A DNA stretch of 64,000 nucleotides from Pleurodeles waltl (GCF_031143425.1 NC_090437.1:847677978-847741977), one strand, 5' to 3'. Numbered from the stretch's first letter, positions 34,823-44,639 are shown. Notes: generated by a model not told the origin, from the sequence alone. Translations and numbers: made by a program.

Positions 34823-35857
34823 GCACCGTCAGCTGGGACATTTGAGGAGATGGCAGAATCCTCCGGTGTACTGACCGCTGGTGGACCTGTTAACAATGGA
34901 GGAGCGACATTTGATCATCATCTACAGGTTTGACCGTGCCACAATCCAGGAACTGTGTACCCAGTTGGAGCCAGACCTGATGTCACCAATCCGCCATCCC
35001 ACAGGAATACCCTCTGAAGGGCAGGTGCTGTCAGTGCTCCATTTCCTTGCAAGTGGGTCATTTCAAACAACAGGGGCCATGGCATCAGGGATGTCCCAGC
35101 CTATGTTTTCCAACGTGTTGTCCAGAGTGTTGTCTGCCCTGCTGAAACACACGAGGAGCTACATAGTTTTCCCTCAGGTGGAGGATTTGGCTACTGTTAA
35201 AGGTGACTTCTATGCCCTGGGACATATCCCCACCATCATAGGTGCTATTGATGGGACCCATGTAGCTCTGGTCCCCCCCGCAGGAGTGAACAGGTGTACA
35301 GGAACCGGAAGAGTTATCATTCCATGAATGTACAGATGGTATGTTTGGCAGACCAGTACATCTCCCAGGTAAATGCTATGTTCCCTGGCTCAGTGCATGA
35401 CGCCTACATCCTGCGGAATAGCAGCATCCCTTATGTGATGGGTCAACTCCAGAGGCACCGGGTGTGGCTATTAGGGGACTCTGGTTACCCCAACCTGTCA
35501 TGGCTACTGACCCCAGTGAGGAATCCCAGGACCAGGGCAGAGGAACGCTAGAATGAGGCCCATGGGCGGACTAGGAGGGTGATCGAACGCACCTTCGGCC
35601 TCCTGAAGTCCAGGTTCAGGTGCCTCCATATGACAGGTGGTTCCCTATTCTACTCACCAAGGAAGGTGTGCCAGATCATCATCGCCTGCTCCATGCTTCA
35701 CAATCTTGCTTTGCGACGCCAGGTGCCTTTTCTGCAGGAGGATGGTCCAGATGACGGTGTTGTGGTAGCTGTGGAGCCTGTGGACAGTGATGAGGAGGAA
35801 GCTGAGGAAGAAGACATTGACAACAGGGAGTCAGTCATACAGCAATATTTCCAGTGA
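34823..35857 (+). pseudogene. Harbinger DDE transposase of element 2, main exon
   Basis: Starts after acceptor TCTTAG and continues in phase from exon 1. It contains MEERHLIIIYRFDRATI, SFQTTGAMASGMSQPMFSNV, the first catalytic Asp in GAIDGTHV, the second in GDSGYPNLSWLL and the Glu in ERTFGLLKSRFRCL, ending in an acidic tail at YFQ. Disabling changes are TGA at 34,872-34,874 (Arg in element 1), a one-base deletion in a C-run at 35,273-35,279, and TAG at 35,549-35,551 (Tyr in element 1). The second intron of element 1 is missing here: the exon sequences meet directly at CTATTAG|GGGACTCT. With the deletion counted, exons 1 and 2 total 373 codons including stop. Confidence 0.88.
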
Positions 35858-36328
35858 CACACAGGTGAGAAAATTGTGTTACTATTATATTCAGTTTCAC
35901 ACTTCTACCTCTATCCTGTCTGTCAATTTGAATCAGTATTTGGTAACTGAGTTGTACATTTCTATTACGGTTTCACAGGTGTGGTTACCAACGTGTGTCA
36001 TCTGCTTGTATCCTTCATGGACTTGTGATCTGTGACATAGGTATGTTGACATTAAAATTTCAAACGGATTTTGTCATAGTCATAGCTAATACACATTTTC
36101 AAAATCACAGACTGACTCCAGATTGTTTTGTGCTTCAAGGGTGTTTATTTAAGTGCTCAAAAATAGAGGTGGGTTATAAAATGAATGGGTGGAGGAATGT
36201 CCATGGCAGAGTCCAGTCTATTCGTCTCACAGGTGCTTTGCCCATATGGGCATAGGAAGTGGAGCTGGGGCAGTTCCAATCTGGACAGGGTAACAAAGTG
36301 GGACAGTGGGAGGACAATCAGGGTGGTC
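35858..36328. other. Spacer between convergent transposase and Myb1 genes, element 2
   Basis: About 470 bp non-coding, similar in length and order to 17,769-18,248 of element 1. No other feature. Confidence 0.6.
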
Positions 36329-37841
36329 TCATTTCCTGGCAGGGGTCTTGCCATCTTGCTCTGTCCTGTTCCTGGATCTCAGGGACCGCTTGCGGGGTGG
36401 TTCTCTGTCTGCAGGGGGTGGGGTGCTGGTGTGGTGGTCCTGTGGCGGGGCGTCCTGTCCACTACCGCCGGCGGAGGTGATGGGCAGTTCATCATCCAGG
36501 CTAGTGTCAGGGGCCCCTTGGAGTGCCACGGTGTCCCTCATGGTCTTTTGTATGTCCTTCAGCACCCCTACGATGGTGCCCAGGGCGGAGCTGATGGTTC
36601 TGAGCTCCTCCCTGAAGCCCAAATACTGTTCGTCCTGCAGGCGCTGGGTCTCCTGAAACTTGGCCAGGACTGTTGCCATCGTCTCCTGGGAGTGGTGGTA
36701 TGCTCCCATGATGGAGGAGAGGGCCTTGTGGAGAGTGGGTTCCCTAGGCCTGTCCGCCCCCTGTCGCACAGCAGCCCTCCCAGTTCCCCTGTGTTCCTGT
36801 GCCTCCGTCCCCTGGACCGTGTGCCCACTACCACTGCCCCCAGGTCCCTGTTGTTGTTGGGGTGGTGGGTTATCCTGGGTTCCCTGTAGTGGTGGACACA
36901 CAGCTGATTGACGTGTCCTGGGTACGGAGGTATGGGCCCGCTGGGTGGGTGCTGTGCTGGTGTTACCAGAGGGTGGAAGGTCAGTGTTGGGCTGTGCCTG
37001 TGCAAGGGGAACTGAATGTCCCGAGGCCCACGATGGTCCGGGCTGGTCATCTGGATCCAGTTGGCCAGAGCTGCTGTCGTCACTGTGGGGCTCTTCTGTG
37101 GGTGGAGTGGAGATGTCTGGACCCTCCTGTCTGGTGACGTTACGTAGTGGTCCTGCAGGGGTATAACAGCATGATTATTGCATGTGTGTGTGTCATGGTG
37201 TGTGTGTACCCCAGTGCAAGCATTCCTGTGTGGGGGCTTGTGTGATGATGGTTGGGGGGGTGTTATGGGTATGTGCAGTGAGCATGCTTTAGTGAGGGGT
37301 GACCATGCTTAGTTGTGTCATGCAGGGCTTGGTGTTGGGATGGGTGGTTTGTGTTATTAGTACATTAGTGAGGAGTTGGAGTGATAGGGGAGGGGGTGAG
37401 GGTGGGGGTGTGTGATGGCATGCAGGTAGGGTGGGGGATATGATAGTTAAGATTTGACTTACCAGTGTCCATTCCTCCACCGACTCCTCCGAGGCCCTCT
37501 GGATGCATGATGGTCAAGACCTGCTCCTCCCATGTTGATAGTTGTGGGGGAGGAGGTGGGGGTCCGCCGCCAGTTCGCTGAATCGCAATGTTGTGCCTGG
37601 AGACCACTGAATGCGCCTTCCCCCGTAGGTCGTTCCACCTCTTCCTGATGTCCTCCCAATTTCTTGGATGCTGTCCCACAGCGTTGACCCTGTCCACGAT
37701 TCTTCGCCATAGCTCCATTTTCCTGGCTATGGAGGTGTGCTGCACCTGTGATCCAAATAGCTGTGGCTCTACCCGGATGATTTCCTCCACCATAACCCCG
37801 AGCTCCTCCTGGGAAAACCTGGGGTGTCTTTGGCGTGACAT
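36329..37841 (-). CDS. Myb/SANT-like protein Myb1 of Harbinger element 2, intact two-exon ORF (400 aa)
   Basis: Exon 1 is 37,841-37,463 (379 nt, donor CTG|GTAAGT) and exon 2 is 37,152-36,329 (824 nt, acceptor CCTGCAG). They join in phase 1 to give 401 codons including stop, with no internal stop. Residues 1-100 form the Myb/SANT-like domain: MSRQRHPRFSQEELGVMVEE, MELWRRIVDRVNAVGQHPRN, WEDIRKRWNDLRGKAHSVVS. A linker rich in Ser, Pro and Thr follows, then a conserved helix (LHKALSSIMGAYHHSQE, AKFQETQRLQDEQYLGF), and a basic end SLRSRNRTEQDGKTPARK. Such accessory proteins in Harbinger elements bind transposon ends and recruit the transposase, so this copy could in principle act in trans. Expression is untested. 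It converges with the transposase gene. Confidence 0.82.
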
Positions 37842-38120
37842 GGGGTGGTGTAGGTGATGTGTGGGGTGGTGTATGTCTTGATGAGTGTGGTGATGTGTAG
37901 TGGTGTGTGGTGTTTTGTGCGTGGAATGTTGTATGGGTGATGGTGTTGTGTGCCTCTGTGTGGTGGGGTTCTCTATTGCTGTGCTCTCTATCTGTCGCCT
38001 TCATCTCTGATTTTGGGTCATAGGGGTTTGTGGGTGATGTGGGTGTGTGTTTTAGATTGTGTTAGGTGTGTGGGAGTGGTGTTTGTATGTGTATCAGGTG
38101 TAATTCGAATTGTCCAATTT

Positions 38121-38417
38121 GGCGGTGTTTTGGAGATGTGTGTGTATTTTGAGCGCAGCGGTGTGTACCGCCAATGGAATACCGCGTTTGAAAGACCGCT
38201 GCGTGGATTCGTGGGTCGTGATAGCATGGGCGTGTTTCTGTTGGCGTGACGGTGGAGGTTTTGTTTTCGCCAGTTTATCACTGACCTTTGGTGTGGCGGA
38301 CTTGTGTGGGTGTCTGAATTTAGGCGGATTCCGAGATGTGGGTCGTAATAGCTGTGGCGGAATTCCGTGGCGGTGTTTTGGTGGTCTTCTGCACGGCGGT
38401 AGGCGGCTTTTACCGCC
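38121..38417. promoter_or_regulatory. Subterminal GGCGG/CCGCC motif cluster, element 2 right end
   Basis: Nine GGCGG or CCGCC pentamers (for example 38,121; 38,168; 38,295; 38,323; 38,356; 38,369; 38,394; 38,402; 38,413) mirror the left-end cluster, close to the Myb1 promoter side. Confidence 0.5.
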
Positions 38418-38436
38418 AATGTTGTAATGACCCCCC
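38413..38436 (-). repeat. Right terminal inverted repeat, Harbinger element 2
   Basis: Minus-strand reading GGGGGTCATTACAACATTGG. A sixth C at 38,436 makes the exact end uncertain by one base. Confidence 0.8.
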
Positions 38437-38800
38437 TCTGTGTTCCTTGTGTAAGTGGGCTGTAAATTGTAGGTTCACAGGATTGTTATTGAGTTTTTCA
38501 AAAAAAGCTGCTAGCCTCCTCCTCAGACCCCTGCCAAATAAATCTTCAGTGAAACATAACCATAAGATTACCCTTTCCATGTCATTAGCCAAGATAGATG
38601 CAGTGGACACCTACTCCTCCCACCAGCACATAGGATTTGCATTGCTGAGAGCGAAGCAAGTGCCCATCCCTAAACTTGGGACTATCCTTTTGTCCAATGG
38701 GACAATATGATATGGTATCTACGAGGATTGATGTGTTCAAATTTGTACGGTGCCTCAAACTTAAAAAATATTTTAAAACAAACACAGGAAAGGTTAAGAC
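38437..38800 (-). pseudogene. Penelope-like element: RT core, other half of the split copy
   Basis: Minus strand, high to low: LGMGTCFALSNANPMCWWEE near 38,670-38,610 (the MGTxFAPxxANLxM motif of PLE reverse transcriptases), then LAAFFEKLNNNPVNLQFTAH up to the Harbinger edge. The next expected motif, IEFLDV, is at 29,239 on the other side of Harbinger element 2, so element 2 inserted within this RT. Frameshifts occur between motifs. Confidence 0.8.
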
Positions 38801-38829
38801 AAGAAGGACACTAGTAGTATGATTCCAAC

Positions 38830-39048
38830 ATGCGTACAGATTTCAAACCCAGATCCAGGTTTAGGCCTATGATGGGCTTTGATAGGATTGATGCGTTTTA
38901 TGAGAAAGTGGTGTCTGAGCTGAGAAAGCTAGACAAAAATAGAGATAAGATTAATAGCAATATGACATGGTCACAGAGATGGGCCATTTATGATTCAGCA
39001 CAAGATGCAAATATAACAATTAGGCCTGCAGACAGAGTGATTGTTTAA
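38830..39048 (+). pseudogene. Penelope-like element N-terminal fragment, opposite orientation
   Basis: A 72-codon plus-strand frame contains SELRKLDKNRDKINSNMTWS and ITIRPADRVIV. The latter matches the region before the RT in PLE proteins, where a NLT...E block precedes IKPADKGG. It lies immediately beside, but inverted to, the PLE at 38,437-38,800, giving a head-to-head pair or a local inversion. The similarity is short, so this is moderately sure. Confidence 0.5.
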
Positions 39049-39049
39049 A

Positions 39050-39392
39050 CATTGTATTGTCACCTATTTAATTCCCAGTTTCTGGTCCAAGATTGCTGCC
39101 ATGTTTACAATGCAATTTCTAATGTATTGGAATTCAAGTCCCTTTTTGATGTTGTTTGGGTGTTTGGGGTTCACGGGGAACATAAGTTAGTATTGTGCGC
39201 TCCCACCCGATGGTAAACAAGGCTTAGTGCCAAAACGAGTCACAAATGCTGGATATTCTTCATTAAATTATTTACTGAGTAACCCTTGAGAGCGTGTGTT
39301 TGTCCTTTATTTGGATGGCAGGGACAGTATAGTTAGATTCACATTTTAAATGTACCAAATCATAGAAATTCACCTATTATAGTTAGAGTTAT
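39050..39392. other. No recognisable gene
   Basis: Possibly PLE-derived non-coding sequence. Nothing diagnostic seen. Confidence 0.4.
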
Positions 39393-42300
39393 CCCAATCA
39401 ATCAATCAATCATTGGATTTATAAAGGGCACTACGTACCCATGAGGGTTTCAAGGCGCTGGGGGTGGGGTGGGGGAGAGCTGGTGTTACTGGTCGAAGAG
39501 CCAGGTCTTGAGGAGTCTTCTGAAGGTGAGTAGGTCTTGAGTCGGTCGCAAGTTGGTGGGGAGGGTGTTCCAGGTTTTGGCGGCGAGGTATGAGAAGGAT
39601 CTGCTGCCGGAGGTCTTTCTTCGGATGCGGGGGAACGACGGCGAGGCTAGAGGAGCGGAGCTGACAGGTGGGGGTGTAGAAGCTGAGTCTGTTGTTTAGG
39701 TAGGCTGGTCCGGTGTCGTGGAGCGCTTTGTGAGCGTGGGTAAGAAGCTTGAAAGTGATCCTTTTGTCCACGGGGAGCCAGTGAAGTTTTCTCAGGTGGT
39801 GGGAGATGTGGCTGTGGCGGGGTACGTTGAGGATCAGTCGGGCGAAGGCGTTTTGTATGCGTCGGATGCGTAGTAGGTCTTTCACTGGGATGCCTGTGTA
39901 GAGTGCGTTGCCATAGTCCAGCCTGCTGCTGACGAGGGCCTGTGTCACTGTTCTTCTTGTTTTTGTCGGGATCCACTTGTAGATTCTGCGGAGCATGCGG
40001 AGTGTGTTGTAGCAGGAGGAGGAAACTGCATTGACCTGTTTAGACAAGGTGAGGGAGGAGTTGAGGATGAAGCCCAGGTTGCGAGCGTGGTTGGTCGGTG
40101 TCAGTGGGGTTCCTAGTGCGGTGGGCCACCATGAGTCGTCCCAGGCAGAGGGGGTGGATCCGAGGATGAGGACCTCCGTCTTGTCAGAGTTCAGTTTCAG
40201 ATGGCTGATTCTCATCCATTCGGCGATGGATTTCATCCCCTCGTGGAGGTTGGATTTGGCGATGCGCGGGTCTTTGGTGAATGAGAGGAGGAGCTGGGTG
40301 TCGTCGGCATAGGTGAGAATGTTGAGGTTGTGTTGTCGGCCACTTGTGCGAGGGGGGCCATGTAGATGTTGAACAGCGTCGGGCTGAGGGATGAGCCTTG
40401 GGGGAAGCCGCAGATGATGTCAGTGGCTTCGGAACGGAAGTGGGGGAGGCTGACTCTCTGGGTTCTGCCGGAGAGGAATGAGACGATCCAGTCGAGGGCT
40501 TTTTCTTGAATTCCGGTTTCATGGAGGCGTGATTCCAGGGTGCGGTGGCAGACTGTGTTGATGGCGGCGGATAGGTCCAGGAGGATGAGGGCTGATGTTT
40601 CGCCGTTGTCCATTTGGCGTCTGATGTCGTCTGTGGTGGCGAGAAGGGCGGTTTCGGTGCTGTGGTTTCGTCTGAAGCCAGACTGGGAGGGGTCTAGGAT
40701 GCCGTTGTCTTCGAGGTGGCTGATTAGTTGTGTGTTGACGATTTTTTCAATCACTTTTGCTGGAAAGGGGAGCAGGGAGATGGGTCGGAAGTTCTTGAGG
40801 TTATTGGGGTCTGCTTTGGGTTTCTTGAGGAGGGTGCGGATTTCGGCATGTTTCCATTTTTCAGGGAATGTCGCTGTTTCGAAGGAGATGTTGATGACCT
40901 TCCATAGTTGGGGGGGCGATGGCGGCATCAGCTTTGTTGTATACGTGGTGGGGGCAGGGGTCTGACAGAGATCCTGAGTGGATGCAGTTCATGATCTTGC
41001 GTGTCTCTGTGTCGCTCACGTTGGTCCAGGAGGTCAGGTGGTTTGCACAGGTGGAGTGTTTGGGGTGGGGTCTGGCGTGGAAATGGCGTCAAAACTGTTG
41101 TGGATGTCGATGATCTTCCGGTGGAAGAAGGTGGACAGTGCGTTGCAGAGTTCTTGGGATGGAGGGATGTCGTTGACGTTGGTGCTGGGTTTGGAGAGTT
41201 CTTTCACGCTGCTGAAGAGCTCTTTGCTGTTGTGGTCGTTGTTTTCCAGGCGGTCTTTGAAGTGGGATCGTTTGGCTTGTCTGATGAGATGGTGGTGCTT
41301 GCGGGTGGCGTCCTTGTGGGCTGTGAGGCTGTCAGGTGTGCGTTTGAGGAGCCATTCCTTATTTAGCTTCCGGCAGTCGCGTTTGGAATTTAGCAGCTAG
41401 TCGGTGAACCAGGTGGCTTTTCTTCTGGCTTGGTTGTCGGTGGGTTTTTTGAGTGGCGCGAGCGTGTTGGCGCAGTCGTTAATCCAAAGGGTGAGGTTGT
41501 TGGCGGCGGTGTCTGGGTCGGTGGAGTCGGGGGTGGATTTTGGACGAGGGCGTTGGTAAGCTGGTCTTCCATAACTTTGTTCCAGCATCGGCAGGGTGGT
41601 TGTTGGGTACGATGGTGCTCGGTATGTATTTTGTAGGGGAAGTGGATGCAGTGGTGGTCGGTCCAGTGGAGTACGGTGGTATGGTTGAAGGTGATGTGGG
41701 CGCTTGAGGAGAAGATGGGATCAAGCGTGTGGCCGGCGATGTGGGTTGGTGTGTTGACGAGCTGTCTGAGGCCGTGGTTGATGAGGTTGTCTATCAGAGT
41801 AGTGGAGTTGGTGTCGTCGTTGTTCTCCAGAAATTTAGATCCCCGAGGAGGATGTAATCCGTTGAGGTGAGTGCGTGGGTGCTGGTGAGGTCGGCGAGGG
41901 ATTCGCTGAATGGTGCTCATGATCTGGGGGGTCTGTAGATGAGCGTTCCTCTGAGAGTGGTGTTGGGGTCGGTGTGGATGCGGAAGTGTAGGTGTTCGGC
42001 GGTCTTGAGGGAGTCGTCGGTGTGGGTGTCAACTTTGAGGTAGGATTTGTGGGTGATGGCTATGCCTCCTCCGATTCCATTGTTGCGGTCCCTACGGATG
42101 ATCTTGTAGCCGTCCGGGATGGCTTTTGCGATGTCGGGCGCAGAGGAGTCGTTCCACCACGTTTCGGTCAGGAAGGCTACGTCTGGGGCGGTGGAGTCGA
42201 GCAGGTCCCAGAGCTCGATGGCGTGCTTGCGTGCGGAGCGGGTGTTGAGGAGTATGCAGTGGAGGAGGTTAGTTTCGGTCTTTGTCGGTTTCGTTGTTCT

Positions 42301-42440
42301 GTCGCAGGTGAATCTGCAGGTGCGGCATGCGAAGGGACCGTGGGTGTTCCTTGGTGAGGACTGGGAGCATGCTGTGGTGCGGCCAGGGTTGAGGGCGTTG
42401 AGTTGGTCGGCCGTGTAGCGGCGGCTGGAGGTGCTGGGGT
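39393..42440 (-). pseudogene. CR1/L2-like LINE B: endonuclease and reverse transcriptase with 3' tail
   Basis: Minus strand, high to low. The endonuclease starts near 42,250 (LNTRSARKHAIELWDLL, then AFLTETWW) and runs through IIRRDRNNGIGGG to PTHIAGHTLDPIF near 41,730. The RT has FRPISLLPFPAKVIEKI, SGFRRNHSTETALLA and LDLSAAINTV, then GFPQGSSLSPTLFNIYM near 40,400. C-terminal motifs follow: VSSRLDYGNALYTGIP, NAFARLILNV and LRKLHWLPVDKRI. The element ends at 39,393-39,420 in (TGAT)-type repeats after TTTATAAATCC, a usual CR1/L2/Rex-type 3' end. A frameshift breaks the YADD region near 40,310 and other stops occur, but it is one of the better preserved copies. ORF1 was not recognised. Confidence 0.85.
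39395..39416 (+). repeat. (AATC)n simple repeat at LINE B 3' end
   Basis: Four to five AATC units form the 3' terminus used in LINE target priming. Confidence 0.85.
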
Positions 42441-42469
42441 CTCGCGGCTGCCATAAGAGGAGGGGAGAG

Positions 42470-42715
42470 TGGGAGTGGCAGCTGGGAGGCGGGAGGGCTT
42501 ATCCTATGAGAGGGCTGGGGGGTGGGGCCGCAGGGGGCGCAGCGGCAGGAAAAGGGAGAAGGAAAAACAGCAAGAGAACGAGGGGGGAGGCGGGAGGGGC
42601 CCCCGGGGGACGCAGCGGCGGGAAAAGGGAGAAGGAAAAACAGTGAGAGAACGAGGGGGGAGGCGGGAGGGGCCGCAGGGGACGCAGCGGCGGGAGAACA
42701 GAGTCAGAAAACAGC
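42470..42715. repeat. GC-rich 72-73-bp tandem repeat upstream of LINE B
   Basis: CGCAGCGGC(A/G)GG recurs at 42,538, 42,611 and 42,683, followed each time by AAAAGGGAGAAGGAAAAACA or a shortened form and a G-rich block. Reading frames here are Arg/Gly-rich artefacts. It lies at the 5' side of LINE B and could be its 5'UTR repeat. Confidence 0.8.
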
Positions 42716-43330
42716 AGGAGGCAACAAATTGCGGAGTGGAGGAGGCACGGGATGCGGAGCGGGGAGCAACCTACCTGCAGAAGCAGGGTCAAAGGTTGCT
42801 CCCAAGTAACTATAACTCACGCCCTAGCCACGCACAGTTTTTTCCCTCAAAGATTTTACTGCAAATATCACATTGTTATTATCAGAGATGTTATCAAAGA
42901 TATCATGAGTGCCATAATTTGTGAGGGAATTAGCAGTGTAGGATAAGGGTGCTAAGGGCACTCAACATGACCCTTCCCGGGCTCCTTTTTTTTTTTTTTT
43001 TACACTTTTTTCTGGGACTCGGTTGAAGTCTCAACCTGGCTGCTAACACTTCATTGTTGAAGTGTTGACAGCCAATCAGATCTTAGCACAAAATCAGGAG
43101 GGTTCACGAATCCTTTGCGTCCCTATATACATACAAATTTGGATTTTTTTTATTTCTCTAAAACTACTGAATAGATTTACTGCAAATAACAAAAAGGGCT
43201 CTTTCTGGACCAAGAGCTACAGTTCTGCCAAATTTGTCCAGTCCAGTGGTTTGGGTGCTATCATTGTTCAAAATCCCTATGGAAAAATGAATGGGGAAAA
43301 TGTGTTTTGGGACCCCCCCCATGCTTGACG
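42716..43330. other. No gene; T-run and unassigned repeat-like sequence
   Basis: Contains a T-run at about 42,986-43,003. The stretch 43,010-43,320 has the look of an interspersed repeat, but I cannot name its family. Confidence 0.4.
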
Positions 43331-43985
43331 GATCACCAAAAAAGAATTATAAAAATGTTATATATTTATATATTTTAGTTATTTTCTTCAGAACATGTAA
43401 CCTAAAAAACATAGCATTTAAAATACATGTTTAATAAAAACACAACTAAAATACATAAATAATATAAAGCAATTAAGCAATGATTAATAAATTCAGTAAG
43501 TTGCATAATGAATAGTTCCATATAATTTATTTTAAAAGAAATAGCATTAATTAAAAATAAATGTTTATTCAATTCGCTACCAACTCTATTTCTCTACAAA
43601 ACCCAGCAACTTGAACTAAAATATAACTTAATTGAATCAGTAGGTAAACATTTACATAATTATTAATAACTGAAATAATTAACAATGAAAAAAACTAAGA
43701 ATAATTATGTTTTTTTCTAACTTAGTTAACTTCGCATCATGTACTGCTTCAAACCAAACATCCTTCAACTAAAATATAACTTACTATTGCTGATAATAAA
43801 ATTAAATGAAAAAGTAAAATTTCAATTCAAAATATATTATAGGAGTTAGAATTAAATTATTAATATTCAATTAAAAATGTATATATTATGACTATTTTTA
43901 ATTCAAATAATTTCCAATCATATTTCCATAGAAACCCAATAAGCCACTACAATGCTATGAATTACTAATAACATTACAAAATCCT
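43331..43985. other. AT-rich block
   Basis: Strongly AT-rich sequence with many taaat and aatta steps. No gene or regular period seen. Confidence 0.7.
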
Positions 43986-44639
43986 TTTCTCTGCCCCCTC
44001 TGTATAGTGATGAATTGGCATTGCACTTCATGCACTCTACCATGTGACAGTGACACACGGAGAGGCAAATCCGGCATGCCTGCATCTGTAACCTTACTCA
44101 TCTCAGTCTCCTGTTCTCAAGCATCTGTTCTTAAGAATCTTAAGTTGAGCAGTTCCTCTACTGACATGTTTTCACATGTGTTAGTCCCACAAATTCTTGT
44201 ATTTACTTTATTTAGCTATTCTTACGCCAAGTCACTGTGAATATCATGCTGCGGGTCAATGTTGCATGATGACCCACCGTCTGATATGACATTTTTTAAT
44301 GATGTTACAAATCTCTTGCTTTAGGGTACCATTGGTCTCTACACCATTCAATTAACAAAAACTGTAGGAAAGAAGTGCATCCTATGCCTTAGTCAAGCAT
44401 ATACAGCCCCTCCTTATCAAGAGAGTGCTTTTGGTCGAAGTGTGAGGTGGCATCCATAGGATCCTCTATGAGGACATATACATTTGAGCACAGCCTTTCT
44501 TGATAGTCCTGGTATGCAAGAACATTCTGCCACATTGTATTACATTTACAGAACTGGTTATGGTGCTATTTAGCCAGTCAAAGACACTCTTCATGAACAG
44601 TGACCTAATATGACTGATCTAGCCTCTACACATTTTAAG
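43986..44639. other. No recognisable gene
   Basis: Short frames only. Confidence 0.45.

Larger units (their letters stand above)
29242..38436 (-). mobile_element. PIF/Harbinger transposon, element 2 (three genes, inverted relative to element 1)
   Basis: The ends read GGGGGTCATTACAACCCTGG on the left and, reverse-complemented, GGGGGTCATTACAACATTGG on the right. The flanking triplets are TAT and TCT, so the 3-bp duplication is imperfect or mutated. Order on the plus strand: transposase exon 1 (plus), 64-bp array, 74-bp array, Myb2 (minus), transposase main exon (plus), Myb1 (minus). The PLE reading frame resumes on both sides. CpG-containing motifs are better preserved than in element 1, suggesting a younger copy. 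Myb1 is intact. Myb2 has two nonsense codons, and the transposase has two nonsense codons plus a one-base deletion. Confidence 0.88.

Noticed and set aside
39600..42400. Several plus-strand ORFs of 100-141 codons rich in Val, Gly and Arg
   Set aside because: They are antisense to the CR1/L2-like LINE B reading frame, whose RT motifs are on the minus strand.
42430..42924. Arg/Gly/Glu-rich ORFs
   Set aside because: Translations of the GC-rich 72-73-bp repeat.
43090..43115. tRNA B-box-like GGTTCACGAATCC suggesting a SINE promoter
   Set aside because: The spacing differs from the GGTTCGANTCC consensus and no A box was found at a suitable distance upstream.
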